64,000 nucleotides of DNA. It comes from Stemphylium vesicarium (lineage: Eukaryota > Ascomycota > Dothideomycetes > Pleosporales > Pleosporaceae). The position numbers and the translations under genes are program-made. How positions within the stretch are numbered: the first letter of the stretch is position 1; every line of letters starts with the position of its first letter. Shown here piece after piece: positions 52,422 through 64,000 of this stretch. The DNA lies in the NCBI GenBank assembly GCA_004380135.1, contig QXCR01000005.1, forward strand, positions 62,001 to 126,000, read 5' to 3'. Under the pieces are notes generated by a model. It searched no databases and was not told the DNA's origin. It saw nothing but the letters and a program-made list of their open reading frames with translations.

Positions 52422-55030
52422 TTACAAACGCCTGAAGAAATACACATAGGCAAACTTCTTCATTTCATCCACGTCCGCAGCCTTCGCAACCTTTTCATCG
52501 TTAAACAGGACCCACGAGGGAGATGGCTCGTTTGGCAATTGCTTGCGCACAAACGCAACGTAGTGTCTGTAAACTGTCAGCAAAATGTCACGTGCAAATG
52601 GACACGGGCCACGATTAGGTCGACTTACCCAGCATGAATCGAGCTTCCCTTGTGGCACACAATCGACTGCAGTTGGAACTTTGCAGGCAGTTTGTCGCTA
52701 CCTGCCAATGCCTTCTCTGTTGCGTCGGCTGCCGCCTCTGAGCTGCCGCCTTCGTCGAAGTCGCCAGGCGCATCTGGGTGGCTGAACAACCAATCGACAG
52801 CTCGCTCCATATCGCCGCCCGTCTCCTTGAGAGCCTGTCGTGCTTGAGGAGCGTTAAAGCCCATAGCGCCTAGGTTCTCGATCTTCTCGGGGTCAATGGC
52901 AGATGCGGCGGCCGCACTTCCTCCAGAGCCAGCGTTGAAGTCGACGGGATCGTCGATGTCGGCGTCCTCCATATGCGCAAAAAGCCAGTTGGATGCGGCT
53001 TCGGCGTCTTCGTTGCCGGTCGCGTGCAGGGCTTTCTCACACCTAACCCTCGGGAAGCCCATAGCTTCTAACATTGATAGCGCCGCCTCGTTAGGAGTCC
53101 ACTTGGCTGAAGATCCTCCAGCTGCTCCAGTATCCACGTCATCTGGAAGAACTTTCTCGTCTTCAGTCAGTCCTTTTGACTTGTAAGTGTCGAAGGAGAA
53201 TGGCTCGTCATCAACAATGACTGGTACATCCTGCTTCGTGGGAACCCAGTTGACCAACTCGAAGCGCCTCGCATTTACAGCCAATACCGACGGGAAAGTC
53301 TTGAACATGCTTCTCTTTGTGAATCCATCTTTGCTACCACAGGCACTGCATGTAAGCTCAACCAGTTCCTCGGCTGTGAAGATGTCGAGACATTCCTTTA
53401 GCGAGACGGGTTCAAATTCTTCCTTCTCTTCCTTCTTGCCATTGCTGTCAGTGACGTCCATTTGCGACTCTTTCGGTATCCTTCGAATAGGGACGGGGAT
53501 TGAGATGTTCTCCTGCTCGTCGGTCCTATACCGGACGCGCTTGCACCCAACACATTGCAATCGCTGTTCCATAGCAAACCGGAATGCATCGACAGGGTCC
53601 TTATGGGGTGAAACATGCTGAGAGCGAGAGACGAGCTTGAGTACATGAAGGAGCAGCTCGAAGGCATCTTGTTGGCGCATCGTGGAAAACTCAGGGTGGC
53701 CTCGTCCAATCAAGTGCTTTAGCATTGCGGGCGCAAGACCACGCTGGTGTGGGATTTCTGGGCTATGTTCGCTTGTGATAACGTCTGATTCAGGCTTCGA
53801 GTATCGACCTGAGATCATGCCATCAGCAATCTTACGTAGCTGAGTTTCCAAATCTTCGGCAGGAAGTGCGGCGTCGGGTGGTCCTTGGTCGGGCAGGTAG
53901 TAGCGTTCCTTGAACTCTGGCATGGAGAATAGAGCCTGCAAGGTGCTGTTCAGGTAGCAGCTGTTGCCCAAGTTCTTCAAGCCCGTAAAGTCTGGTCCGA
54001 ACAATGGCTGAAGCTCCTTGCCGTCCTCGGTCACCATAGCAAAGTCCCACCGTAGATTTTGCTCGACCTGCATCTCAGTGAGACTCTTTTCGGTCTTCAC
54101 CCTGTCCTTGATGTTAATACCCCAATGCGCTAGGTGATCTGGCAGCTCTGGGTCGATGCGCTCCTCGTCACAGGCGTAGCAGTAGATGTCCGCCGTACCA
54201 TCCGCAGTGAGAGAGCCCAATTTGACTGCGACGGGATGGCCGGTCGACTGGGTGTGTTCTACACCATGCGAGTTGCCACCAACGCCACCAAACTGTTGAC
54301 GTCCGCAGCCGAGGTTGCCGCAAGATAGGCAGAGCCACAGGTTCTCATTCAGCTCGCACTCGGAACAGTGGCCTAGCTTTTGTGACTCTATCTGGCGGGC
54401 TGCGTTTTGCTCAAGGCATAATGTATGCTCGCATGCGGTCAACTCCTGCTCCCATGCCTTGACCTCTTGCTGCTTCGCAAATGTGTTGGCCTTGAGGACC
54501 GCGTCAACGATGTCGGGAAGCTTTCCAGAGCTCTTGTCAACGTCGTCAACCCCGCACTCATAGCATTTGACTTGGGTTGTGGTGTCGTAGCGGTCAGACT
54601 CAGTCTCGGCTGCAACGGCGAGCTTGGTCATCTTCTGTGGCGGCTCGTCCCGGTTGACCCTCTTGCGCGTGCGCTTGATGTTGAGGACAAGTGGGTGGTT
54701 TGTCGATGATACGTGGAGAAGGGCATGATTCCGCTCGCTCGTGCAACCTCCGTTGAAACAATAAAGGCACACGTCGAGGCCGGTAGGGTCGTCGATTGAG
54801 TCGAAGCACTGGGTGCAGTCTTCCCGGTAGACAGACTGCACCGGACCTGGAGGCCGGAGCTCTGGAATGTGTCAGCGCCGTCCTTGTTGAAGCCATAGCT
54901 ACAAGTATCTCCAAGGCTGCAGGCCACTACAATCGTCGCCACCCCTGAGTCTTTCTTTGATGGACATTGGTTGCGCTAGCACTAAGTGAGGGGTAGACTT
55001 ACCGGGCGCGTTGACGTGAGTGCAAGCCAT
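52422..55030 (-). CDS. UBP14: Ubiquitin-specific protease Ubp14 (USP5/isopeptidase T)
   Basis: Exons 55030-55003, 54861-52629 and 52566-52422 on the minus strand, about 801 residues. Exon 1 encodes just MACTHVNAP, and its junction gives ELRPPGPVQSVYREDCTQCF. A variant zinc finger comes first, then a ZnF-UBP domain (GHCSECELNENLWLCLSCGN, HTQSTGHPVAVKLGSLT) that binds the free ubiquitin C-terminus. The Cys box GLKNLGNSCYLNSTLQALF puts the nucleophile near Cys 311. Two UBA domains lie inside the catalytic core (ALSMLEAMGFPRVRCEKAL and IENLGAMGFNAPQARQAL). The His box AGHYVAFV is near residue 755, in the last exon. Ubp14 disassembles unanchored polyubiquitin and so keeps the proteasome free. Intron 1 is 141 nt. 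Confidence 0.95.
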
Positions 55031-55362
55031 TTTTACTTGCGAGCTGTGTGGAGGAAAGGAAATGGCATTGACAAGCGCGACAGGTTGCTAAATTGGATGC
55101 TTGGAAATGTTTGGTATGACATGGGAGTTAGGCTAGGGCTACTAGGTAAAGCTCCCCGCCGCGGGGCAAAATAAGCGGGGACCTTCCCACCAATGCACAC
55201 ACAAGTGAACGTAACCGGAATGATCTACATGTATTTGCGCAAGTACCATGAGTAGGATATTGGAGAAAGTAAAGATCATGCATTCATAGACCAGCTTCGG
55301 CCCCGAAAATGTGCAGTTGTGTATCTATGGCAACATACCCACAGGGTTACTTGGACACCAAT

Positions 55363-58300
55363 TTACTTGCCTTGCTGGCGTGCGTTCACGGACCAGTTTT
55401 GAAACTGTGTGAACAGCACCGGCTGGAGTGGGGACTTCTTATCCGCAAACCACTGCTTCTGTGTTTCCGCATAGATGTCCACCACGCCAGCATAGTTTTC
55501 CTTGTCGAGACCAACTAGCACCTTGACGACATGCAGACTCGCTGAGCCACATGCATCTGCATGGACCTTGGCCCCATTGCCCAACTTCGCTTCGTCATGG
55601 ATGCCTCTCAGCAGCTCCCACACACCCTCGATATTCTCCGGCTTTGGCAGGGGGGCTTTGCGTTTCGTGCGCGTGTCGAAGAAGGTCTTGAGCACCTTGG
55701 CGGCTTTGTCGGCTGTTTGCTTGTTTGCGTTTGCGCGAGTGCGACGGAGCACAGGAAGTAGAATGTCGAGAGTGAGCGGGTTGGAGTACTGCTTCTCCAT
55801 GTATATCGCAAGCAGATCGAGTACCCTAGATTTGAATTGGACCACATTCTGTTTGGCATCTTCTCGCTCCTTCTTCTTGCTTGTGGTCTTGCTTCTCTCC
55901 TTAAAGATCTTGCTGAGGTGTGGATCAAGTGCCATCATTTGCTCATCATCCATATCCGACTCGTCGGACGTCTCATCTGCCACATCGCCATCGGCATTTG
56001 GCTTTGATGTCTGGAGGGTCATAGCCAGCATGTTGTTGAACCGTGTTAGCTCTGCATCCTCCACATCGTCGTCATCGCTGTCACTATCACCATCGCTGGA
56101 TTCCGAACCAGAGGCGTCAGAAGCAGCTTCGTCATTCGGTCCCTCTCCGTCGATCATCTCCACGTCGGAGTCTTCCTCATCTTCATCGTCGTCGCTTGAT
56201 TCACCCTCTTCGGCGTCTTCATCATCCTGGTTGAAAAGTTCCTTCTGGCCTTCTAGGTTTTCCTCTGTGTCCAGAATCTCGAGTAGCGATTGGAGTCCAT
56301 TGACACTGATCTCTGAAGCAAAGATAGAGAAAGCTTCTTCTCCAATGCGTCGGAACAATGTGCGAGTGTTTCCCGAGAAAGAAAGGACAATCTCCACAAA
56401 GGCATTCTGACCATCGGATGTAGAAGATTTCTGCTTCCTCGATGAAGACTTGCGCGATGCTTCAAAAGCCTTGTAAGAGGCATCGAGATCGTCAAGCATC
56501 ATAACAGCATCGCCTTCGCCATTGTAGACTTGGAGAAGCGTCAGAGAGTACAAGAGCATGAACCCTTGCGCAGCCATCTCGTTGCCAGCTATCGAGCCCT
56601 AGGATCTTTGATTAGCCAGGTAGACAGCAGAAGCATGGAAGAAACCTACACTTGCGGAGATCGCATCCAGAGTTTTCGATGCTTGCTTTACAGTACTCAA
56701 AATGGAAGCATCTGCCTTGAAGGCGAGTTCCAATTTCGAAGACTTGCCATCCCTAGTCTTGATCATGTCAATGATCATGAGTGCGACATCTGAGCGTCCG
56801 CCGAGCTTGGCATCGAGCAGCTTGGTCAAACAAGAAGACAACCGCTCTTGGAAAATCGTCCGGCTGCGATCGCTGATGGGAGGAAGGGGCATCTTCTTGG
56901 TTTCCGCGTTCTTAGTGGGAACAAAGTAGGCACACTCCACCAGCGTCTCCAAGGCTTCGCGGAGCCAGTTAGATTTTCTCTCTTCCGATGCGCGGCCCTC
57001 TTGTCTGTGTGCGACATCTTTCTTGAAGACCTTTTCGTTGAATTTCTCGTATCGTTTGTAGTGTTTGACCGTGTTTAGAAGCAAATCCGCGATGGCTTGG
57101 CGACGGCTGTCAGCGATGGTCTGGTCCTCGCTTTCTGGACGCAGAATCAATGTCTTCAGATGACGCACGATCTTCATCAGACTCTTGTCGTCTGCTGATG
57201 CCAGAATCTGTTCGAGTGTCTTTGTTTTCGTGATGCGGTCGAACTCGATGCTACCGTTCTTTGAGGTTAGAGCAACGAAGATGGGTAGAGCCGTTCCGTC
57301 TTCCTGATCAACTCGGAGCTGAATTGAGTTCAACGCAGCCAGCGCGGCTGAGTGCAGGAACCGGTCTTCTTTCTTGCTCTGGTTGATCAGGGTGCGCATG
57401 AGGTTAGGACTGAAGAGTGCCGGTACAGTCCAGTCCGGCACGCGTGTGATCAGGCTACTCAGTAGCTTGAAGCCCCAGGCTTTGCGCTCGTGAGATGCGG
57501 AGGAAGAGAAAAGGTTGCCTGTATCTGTCAGCTATACGAATAGGCGAGACTCTTTTGTTTTCATGAACTTACCATCTACGGAATCAATCCAGAATTGCGG
57601 GAATTCCGCCTTGTTCTTGGTGTCTCCACTCTCGCTTTCGTCTCTGCGTAGAATCTCGGCAAAGACGAGGTCCCAGGTAAAGGATGGGTTTGGGTTCGTT
57701 GTTCCCGTCTTTGTGGTTTCATTCTTGCCATCTTCTGACTCGCTCTTGTTGAAGTCCTCCTTCAAGATTTTGGCTAGGCGAGAACGCTCCTTCTTTGACA
57801 GAGGGTCCTTACCATGCCAAACACCTTCAGGTAGTGCCTTTGGATAACTTGCTTGCACGGTAAGCCATACCGCTACGCCTTCGGGGGTGGACACGAGCTT
57901 GAATGCGTTGAGACGCTCAAGTACTTCCTCGGCGCATTTCTGATACTGCGATTGGCCCGTTAAGCTCCTGACGGCTTCAACAAGAACCATGCCACATTCC
58001 TCACGCAGCCAAGGGATGTCGCGCGCCATTCTGTAGACCTGGTCAAGTAGCTTGTTCCAGCATTCCAGAGAAAGCTCTGGCTCAATAAGGATGGAAGACT
58101 GCATGATGGCTTTGAATCCAAAAAGCTTTCCAATCGTGTGATCTCTACGTTCCTGTGCACGTTAGCATCAAAAACATGTGCTTTTCTAACTGTGATCATA
58201 CCTTTCCGGGAACGTTGCCTTTGGCCTTTGTCTTTTCCTCCACCATCTTGATGATTGATGCCACGTCAAGGTCCAGGTCTTCAATCTCACTTTTCTTCGC

Positions 58301-58624
58301 CCCGAAGATTTGTCGTAATAATTCGGTGAGTGTAAGTGAGAATCCGACTCTAGCAGCTTTGCGCTGGCTGCAGAGTCCCTTTATCAGTCGTATCAAGGCA
58401 TTTTCCACGTCTTTCGCAGCCGGCTTGCTCTCGGGTGAGAACTTTACGATGATTGATTTGGCGGCTTCGAGGCGAACGTCATCCTCTTCTGCGGCGAGGT
58501 CTGCGTATAGCTTCGAGAGCTTCACCTGATCTTCATTGGTTTGTCTGCGCCGTTTCGCAGGTGCCTCTTCCACCTTTTCAACTGGCCCCACGTCGCGTTC
58601 CCTCTTGCGTGTATTTCCCGCCAT
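55363..58624 (-). CDS. POL5: DNA polymerase phi / Pol5 (MYBBP1A family)
   Basis: Exons 58624-58202, 58152-57573, 57518-56650 and 56598-55363 on the minus strand, about 1035 residues. The start is MAGNTRKRERDVGPVEKVEE with a nuclear-type basic cluster. The body is helical-repeat sequence of the Pol5/MYBBP1A type: RIGFSLTLTELL-like text (here RVGFSLTLTELLRQIFGAKK), RRDHTIGKLFGFKAIMQSS, RKAWGFKLLSSLI, ISDRSRTIFQERLSSCLTKL. A long Asp/Glu/Ser stretch occupies roughly residues 725-790 (DDDEDEEDSDVEMIDGEG), followed by FNNMLAM and DEQMMALDPHLSKIFKER, which are family hallmarks. Despite the name, the yeast protein works mainly in the nucleolus in rRNA synthesis and ribosome biogenesis; polymerase activity is doubtful. 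Confidence 0.93.
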
Positions 58625-59090
58625 TTCGTTATCGATTGTTAGTGAATGTGTTGGAGGTTCACGTCGCGTTGCGAAGTTCGAGAAAAGTCGAGCACGGCTT
58701 CCCCGAAAATTTAGGTGCTAACTATATTTGGCTTAGAGGTTCACGGTCCATCTGAGCAGTTGGCCTGAGAGACAGAGGGCTTGCGAGGTTCACATCACAT
58801 TTTGCCTGTATGTGCAAAGTCGCGGACCGTGTACATATGTTTTAAGACATACTACCGGGCCTAGCATGATGCGCTCCCAGTGTACGATGACGTCATATTG
58901 TTTACTTTCACATGTATGCACCCTGCACTGCTCGTCACAATTAGGCCGCGAAGGAGCTCAGAATGCAATGTACAGCATTGCACAGATAATTCTATTGAAT
59001 TGTCTTGTGATAGGATAGATATGTTGCAAACAGCTACTACAGTCGCCTAGACTCGATGAGGATATCATGATCATCTACCTCAAACTAATC
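58625..59090. other. Intergenic, POL5 5' flank
   Basis: 0.47 kb between the POL5 start and the MED4 stop. A TGACGTCA palindrome sits at 58888-58895, about 265 bp upstream of POL5. Confidence 0.5.
58888..58895. promoter_or_regulatory. CRE-like palindrome TGACGTCA
   Basis: A perfect bZIP CRE site about 265 bp upstream of the POL5 start codon. It is the second such octamer seen in the window; chance occurrence is possible. Confidence 0.3.
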
Positions 59091-60026
59091 TTACATTTCG
59101 TCCAGATCGTCGAATCCTGTAAAGGCACTCAGTGGCTGTGCCTTTGGCTTCGCGGTCTCGCGTTGAGGTTGCGGCTGCTCTGCAGGCGCTGTGTCTTTGA
59201 TTATTTCATGGCTCTCCTCAGCTGGAGCCATCTCACCCAGGGCCTTCATTCTTTGCTCTTCTAGATAGGCTGGTACATTGAACTCGTCCAGGTTGTTGCC
59301 CTTCTCGCGCCAGAAGGAGAGGCGATAAAGATTGCCACTACGAATCTTGTCGGTACTGGGCCAGGGGTACCACGCCAGATTGCTAGCTTTGAGCTTCTTT
59401 AGCCACTCTTCTTCTTCGGCAGTGATATCAAGTACAGCTCCATCAGCGTCCTCGGCCTGCTTTTGTCCCTCTGGGGCATCGCTGGCTGGGTCTGTCCCTT
59501 CCGGCACAATGGTGGGCGTGTTCACACCATTCGTAGGGGCGCCATTCGAGATTACGTCTTCCTCGTCCTTGTCCTTTTCTATCGTGGGGACACGCTCGCG
59601 ATATGTAGGTGGCACAGTGTACCTCGAGATGTTGGTCGCATACTGTAGGAGCTCGTCAAAGGGAACGGCGCGCGATTCTTCCAGGAATGTTGTTGTGGGC
59701 GTGTCAAACAACTCGTGGCGCAGCTCCGCAAGTTTCTTGACAGAAGCCTTGAGCTGTTCTTCGAGGGCGTCTGCTTCTGCGCGGAGAGTCTGAATGCGCG
59801 CGTGGTTTGCCTGGTGTCTGGCGACTGTGACACGTTAGCTATCACGGCCGTCAAGCGGCACAGGATTCGCTGGCGTACGCTGGTCGAGTCCTTCGCTCAG
59901 TTGCTCGTCAGCGGTCACGAGGTCGATTGCGCCTTGCGTGGCTGGGTTGTAGGCAGCGATGGAGTCGACTAGCGTCGTCAATGCCTTTTCGACCCGCCCA
60001 AACTGCTCGTTGAGTACATTGTCCAT
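59091..60026 (-). CDS. MED4: Mediator complex subunit 4
   Basis: Exons 60026-59879 and 59824-59091 on the minus strand, about 293 residues. The N-terminus MDNVLNEQFGRVEKALTTLV is followed by a coiled coil continuing over the intron (QANHARIQTLRAEADALEEQ, LKASVKKLAELRHELFDTPT). The family block FDELLQYATNISRYTVPPTY comes next, then an acidic linker and EEEEWLKKLKASNLAWYPWP, with IRSGNLYRLSFWREKG shortly after. Med4 sits in the Mediator middle module and helps pass signals from activators to RNA polymerase II. The C-terminus is Gln/Pro/Glu-rich with SAFTGFDDLDEM at the end. Size and motif order fit filamentous fungal Med4. Confidence 0.93.
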
Positions 60027-60769
60027 GGTGGAGTAAACAGATTACGCGCGCCAAGTCGACGTGGACGCGAGGCGATGCTGAAAAGGCCGCGAACCAGTGT
60101 TTGGTGCGCTGGGCGGAAACGTGGTGCCGGTAGTTGGAGTGGAGCACGCGCATGCACGTGATGAAAAAGGGTCGTACATAGGGCTGGACCGCATGCACGT
60201 CGCGCGCGTGATGCGCAGAGCTGAATGGCCAGCTATTCGCAGTCCAAACTTTACAAAACAACCACCAACAAAAAAAGAGGCTACACACGTCGCGCGAATC
60301 ATTCACCGGCGCTTTGCTAGGCTCGTGGGGTTGTTCGCGACAGATGCATGCGAGCGCGGGACATGACGAAGCTGGCCAGGGCCCCTCTCGGAGTGGCCGC
60401 TATTTGTCGTCGACCGTCTGGACCCGAGCTGTCACGACGGCAGCATAGGCCCTGAAACTCCGCTGCCCGTCCCGCGTCATATATCCTCCACTCCCACCAC
60501 TTTCTGCTATCGTATACCCGAGTCCCAATCTAGCCCTGGTCACGCTTCACATTCGCCTGTTCCTAGAGTTCCTAGAGTGCCGCGCCCCTCGTATTCAAGA
60601 AACATTGCTGGAGCCCCGCCATCGATTGGCCCGCCACTACCATCAGCTACCGTACTTTGGGTGCTGCTCCGCCTACCTACACCTCACCACTGCCTAGGCG
60701 CTTCTTCCCTTACATATTTCCGCGCACTCGCAGAATCCCCACTCGCGGCACCTCGATCCTTTTCCAGCC
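60027..60769. other. Divergent intergenic, MED4 and NCS-1
   Basis: A 0.74 kb head-to-head promoter region, GC-rich with CGCG clusters near 60040-60060 and 60190-60210. A short duplication GTTCCTAGA occurs twice at 60559-60576. No gene is supported. Confidence 0.5.
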
Positions 60770-61951
60770 ATGGGTAAATCGTAAGTCTGCTTTTCATTTC
60801 CCTCCTGCTTGCAGAATGCGGGGCGGCCGCACCTACCGCCTCGACTCCGGACGTCTCCTACCCTTCACCTCGAATATATGCAACTCCAGGTGAAGGCTGC
60901 ACGCTGTCCCGGTCCTCGTCATGCCTTCCATGCTCCTCTCCAAGTGCACACGCTTTGGGCATGTTCCCAACCACGAACCGCACAAGTATGCAACCGCACC
61001 TCGACACCCGCGACCGCAACGAGAAGCACGCGCGAACAGGGTCGACACCTTCGCCGTCTTCGCAGGCACATGCAATACCGCTACTAGAGTCCAGCCACCC
61101 GCCGCTCAAGTTTGCGCGCCGCCATCGCAGCCACACACGCCACCCTGGTGAGGCCGGACATACGCGCTGCCGGGACATGCAGAGAGTCGCCTTGGCAAAT
61201 GCCGCACGAGAGTTGGAGGAAGGCCTGGGACTGCGCTGCAGCATAGAGCGCCTGGAAATACAGACACAGCAGCTGATCGTGCGATACAACAGCCAAAGCA
61301 AACTATCCCAGCAGGAGCTGGCCGATCTCCAAAAAGCGACACATTTCGACAAGAAAGAGTTACAGCAATGGTACAAAGGTGCGCAGAGAGTGGATCAGGT
61401 CAAGCGGCGTGTGGCTGAGTACATCTAGGCTTCCTAAAGGACTGTCCATCCGGCATGCTCACCAAAGAGGAGTTCCAAAAGATCTACAAACAATTCTTCC
61501 CATTCGGCGATCCGTCGTCATTTGCAGATTATGTCTTCAACGTCTTCGATGCGGATAAGTCGGGCACAATTGACTTCAAGGAATTCATCTGCGCATTGAG
61601 CGTTACAAGCCGAGGCAAGATGGAGGACAAACTCGACTGGGCGTTCCAGCTGTACGATATCGATGGCGATGGCAAGATCAGCTACGAGGAGATGCTGGCA
61701 ATCGTAGAAGCCATCTACAAAATGGTATGCAACAATGAGAACCACGGCAAAACTTTCTCTGACATGTGTAGGTCGGCTCCATGGTTAAGCTCCCGGAAGA
61801 CGAAGACACCCCTGAGAAGCGCGTGAAGAAGATCTTCCGGATGATGGACAAGGACGAAAACGGTAGCTTAGACATGGCTGAGTTCAAGGAGGGCTCGAAG
61901 CGCGACGAGACTATCGTGTCGGCCTTGTCTCTCTATGATGGTCTTGTTTGA
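60770..61951 (+). CDS. NCS1: Neuronal calcium sensor 1 / frequenin
   Basis: Exons 60770-60780, 61293-61378, 61429-61724 and 61772-61951 give 190 residues, exactly the family length. Exon 1 is 11 nt (MGK plus part of Ser). The joined N-terminus MGKSQSKLSQQELADLQKAT has the Gly-2 context for N-myristoylation. Four EF hands follow: a degenerate first one (KDCPSGMLTKEE), then DADKSGTIDFKE, DIDGDGKISYEE and DKDENGSLDMAE with full calcium ligands. The C-terminus is DETIVSALSLYDGLV. In yeasts Frq1 activates the Golgi phosphatidylinositol 4-kinase Pik1; in filamentous fungi NCS-1 affects growth and Ca2+ tolerance. Intron 1 is 512 nt, by far the longest here, and part of it is open in frame with exon 2. 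Confidence 0.95.
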
Positions 61952-62675
61952 AGAGGAGGGTTGATACCCAAGGTCATTTCCTATACTTGTTTCATCATAG
62001 TCGATATCACAGCGCATTTGCGGGATTCTGGCATACCATCGCTCCCTTGCTATTGGGGGTGGAAAAGGTTGACTTCGCCTCGGCGTACCGGACATCATGA
62101 TTGATGTATATACAGCTCACAATTCAGTTCCGGGAGTGGGGGATGCAACAATAAACTTCAAATATCCTCTTCATGTGCACATTGTTTCTGGTGCGAAAAC
62201 GCCGGTGTTTTTTTCTTTTCTTTCTACATAGCACGAGGGCCAGGGAAACAGCATTTCAGCGTGAGACAGGTTTCTCGACCAGGTATGGATGCTAATGGGA
62301 AAGTCGACTCTGACGCAACACATGCTGGACCCTGACTGCGGAAACGGTGGCTGATGGCTTGGCATACGCGTAGCTTTCTTCGGCCGCCCTCAGGTAACCT
62401 TAGAACAAGGGACAGGTAGCTTCAGATAACACCACATTGCTATCACTCCGCTACTCCCTTGCGTAGCCATCGCCCGGCTATTATGGAAAGCCCACGTGTT
62501 TAACAAGAGCCTCATATTTCTATTTCGTCCGCTATTGACTGTTTGCGACATTGTCGCGGCAACGCTACGTTTCGGCATCCTGCTCAGCTTTCCAGGCTGA
62601 CGCCGGTGGTCCACCTCACAACATACAACAGCGATCGTCGCACGCCTCTTTCAGGTAGGCAATTTACTCTACCAA
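61952..62675. other. Intergenic, NCS-1 to EMP70
   Basis: 0.72 kb holding the NCS-1 3' end and the EMP70/TM9 promoter. No further feature recognised. Confidence 0.5.
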
Positions 62676-64000
62676 ATGCCACGGTTCGATATTACTACGG
62701 CTGGTGCCGTCCTGGCATCATTGCTAGCCATCGCACCCTCGCCCGCATCAGCCTTCTACTTTCCAGGCACCGCGCCGACATCCTACAAGACGGGAGACGC
62801 CGTACCATTATACGTCAATCGCCTCACACCCGCCGACTCGCAGAACGACCCGAAGCTAAGATCCGTCTTCTCGTTCGACTACTACCATCCGCCTTTCCAC
62901 TTTTGTCGCGAAAAAGATGGCCCCAAAGAAATTCGAGAGAGTTTGGGGAGCATACTGTTCGGCGACCGCATACAGACCAGTCCTTTCGAGTTGAAAATGG
63001 GCATAAACGAGACCTGCAAGCTTCTTTGTGAGGCTCCCTATCCTGGCAAGGATGCGGCGTTTGTGAACGACAGGATACACCAGGGCTATGATCTCAACTG
63101 GTTGATAGACGGATTACCAGCGGCGCAATCGCTTCGAGAGCCGGGCTCGGATCAGACCTTCTACCAGCCTGGCTTTGCATTGGGCTTGGTGGACGAAGAA
63201 CAACCTACGCTTAACAACCACTACGATATTGTCATCGATTACCACGAGCCCTCGCCGGGTACCTTCCGCGTAGTTGGCGTACTGGTGGACCCATACTCGA
63301 TAGCCGAGTCGAAGAGACAAGGTGATGATCAGGCGACTTGCAACGGGCAGACGCCAGTTGTTTTGAAGGACAACGACGAAGATACCAACCTGGTCGTTTT
63401 TACCTATGGCGTATACTGGAGGCGCAGCCCGACTCCTTTTGCGACTCGATGGGACAAATACCTCCACGTCTACGACCCCAAGATTCATTGGTTCTCCCTC
63501 ATCAACTCGGCCGTGATCGTGGTATTCCTCGTGGGCATGGTCAGCACTATCCTTATTCGTACCCTGAAGAAGGACATTGCGCGATACAACCGTTTGGACC
63601 AATTTGCGCTCGAGGACTTTGGCGAAACTGGTGATGCAGATGACACTGCCGACGACTCGGGCTGGAAACTGGTACACGGCGATGTATTCCGGCCACCACA
63701 GAACCCGCTACTTCTGTCTGTCCTACTCGGCAATGGAGCCCAGCTTTTCGCCATGACAGCGCTGACTATAGGTGAGTGGACATCGTATATCTGCATCCAG
63801 GTTCTGTTCTGACCTTCATTATAGTATTCGCGCTTCTCGGCTTCCTCTCTCCTAGCAACCGCGGCGCTCTCGGAACCGTTATCATCATCTTTTATACCCT
63901 GTTCGGTTTCTTTGGTGGATATACCGCTGCACGCACATACAAATTCTTTCATGGAGAGTCTTGGAAGCTGTGCTTCTTCTACACCCCAGTTGCTTTGCCG
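62676..64000 (+). CDS. EMP70: EMP70 / TM9SF nonaspanin, 5' part
   Basis: Exons 62676-63771 and 63825 to beyond the window end. The start ATG gives a signal peptide (MPRFDITTAGAVLASLLAIA ending in PASAFYFPG), and FYFPGTAPTSY begins the mature protein as in TM9 proteins. The long lumenal domain includes VFSFDYYHPPFHFC, INETCKLLCEAPY, RIHQGYDLNWLIDGLP and HYDIVIDYHEPSPGTFRVVG. The first membrane segment (WFSLINSAVIVVFLVGMVST) precedes the conserved cytosolic GWKLVHGDVFRPP. The second span begins at GNGAQLFAMTALTIV. The remaining spans lie outside. Yeast Emp70/Tmn proteins sit in Golgi and endosomes and affect cell adhesion, copper balance and membrane-protein sorting. Confidence 0.94.

Noticed and set aside
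56043..56234. His/Arg-rich frame
   Set aside because: An antisense shadow of the acidic stretch of POL5.
60955..61428. 157-codon open frame as an independent gene before NCS-1 exon 2
   Set aside because: Its 3' part is simply exon 2 of NCS-1 and the following intron. The exact 190-residue NCS-1 with the MGKSQSKLSQ start is far better supported. It is kept only as a possible alternative start.
1..64000. CRISPR arrays, bacterial operons, transposase or reverse transcriptase genes, biosynthetic gene cluster
   Set aside because: Looked for on both strands. No spaced repeat array, no transposase or RT motifs, and no PKS, NRPS or terpene synthase signatures were seen.

Overview
This window is chromosomal DNA from a filamentous ascomycete. 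The genes are eukaryotic and split by short introns (mostly 47-66 nt, GTAAGT-like donors, CTAAC-like branch sites). The set includes a Zn2Cys6 regulator, a GINS subunit, a Cdc25 phosphatase, Mediator subunit 4, Pol5 and a PMR1-type calcium pump. Overall gene style suggests a Dothideomycete, probably Pleosporales; that placement is inference, not proof. No CRISPR array, bacterial operon or intact transposon was seen.

Layout, left to right. 1-14.1 kb: the 3' part of a DUF1996 gene, the PMR1-type Ca2+/Mn2+ ATPase (+), an arrestin-like trafficking adaptor (-), a Zn2Cys6 transcription factor (-) and the GINS subunit SLD5 (-). 15.6-25.5 kb: the Cdc25 mitotic phosphatase (-) behind a 3.5 kb gene-poor stretch, an intronless flavin monooxygenase (-), the TREX-2 subunit Thp1/PCID2 (+) and a small membrane ORF. 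28-38 kb: a mitochondrial 1-Cys peroxiredoxin, a damaged deuterolysin-propeptide-like gene, a decayed small secreted ORF, a dienelactone-hydrolase/SnoaL fusion, RMT2, a broken substrate-binding-protein-like gene and a true dienelactone hydrolase. 38-49 kb: RFA1, a quinone oxidoreductase, two abutting serine tRNA genes, two or three unrecognised proteins and a PlsC acyltransferase with a long repetitive tail. 49-64 kb is dense housekeeping: Tls1/Hep59, ISU1, UBP14, POL5, MED4, NCS-1 and a truncated EMP70/TM9 gene.

Most genes are ordinary core genes placed independently of each other. Replication and cell-cycle genes recur (SLD5, CDC25, RFA1), as do Ca2+ homeostasis genes (PMR1, NCS-1), but nothing shows that they form a cluster. 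No biosynthetic gene cluster was recognised.

The most notable signals concern RNA processing and decay rather than a new pathway. (1) The first intron of ISU1 fits only as an AT-AC intron with a U2-like ATAAGT donor. (2) The intron that splits the zinc cluster of the Zn2Cys6 factor lacks an AG acceptor and fits as GT-TG. (3) The only intron of the dienelactone hydrolase gene is mostly a 49-bp-arm hairpin, like an introner or MITE. (4) Two serine tRNA genes lie 6 nt apart with one shared downstream oligo-T, suggesting a dimeric transcript. (5) Three neighbouring genes between 30 and 36 kb show stops or frameshifts in otherwise recognisable proteins.
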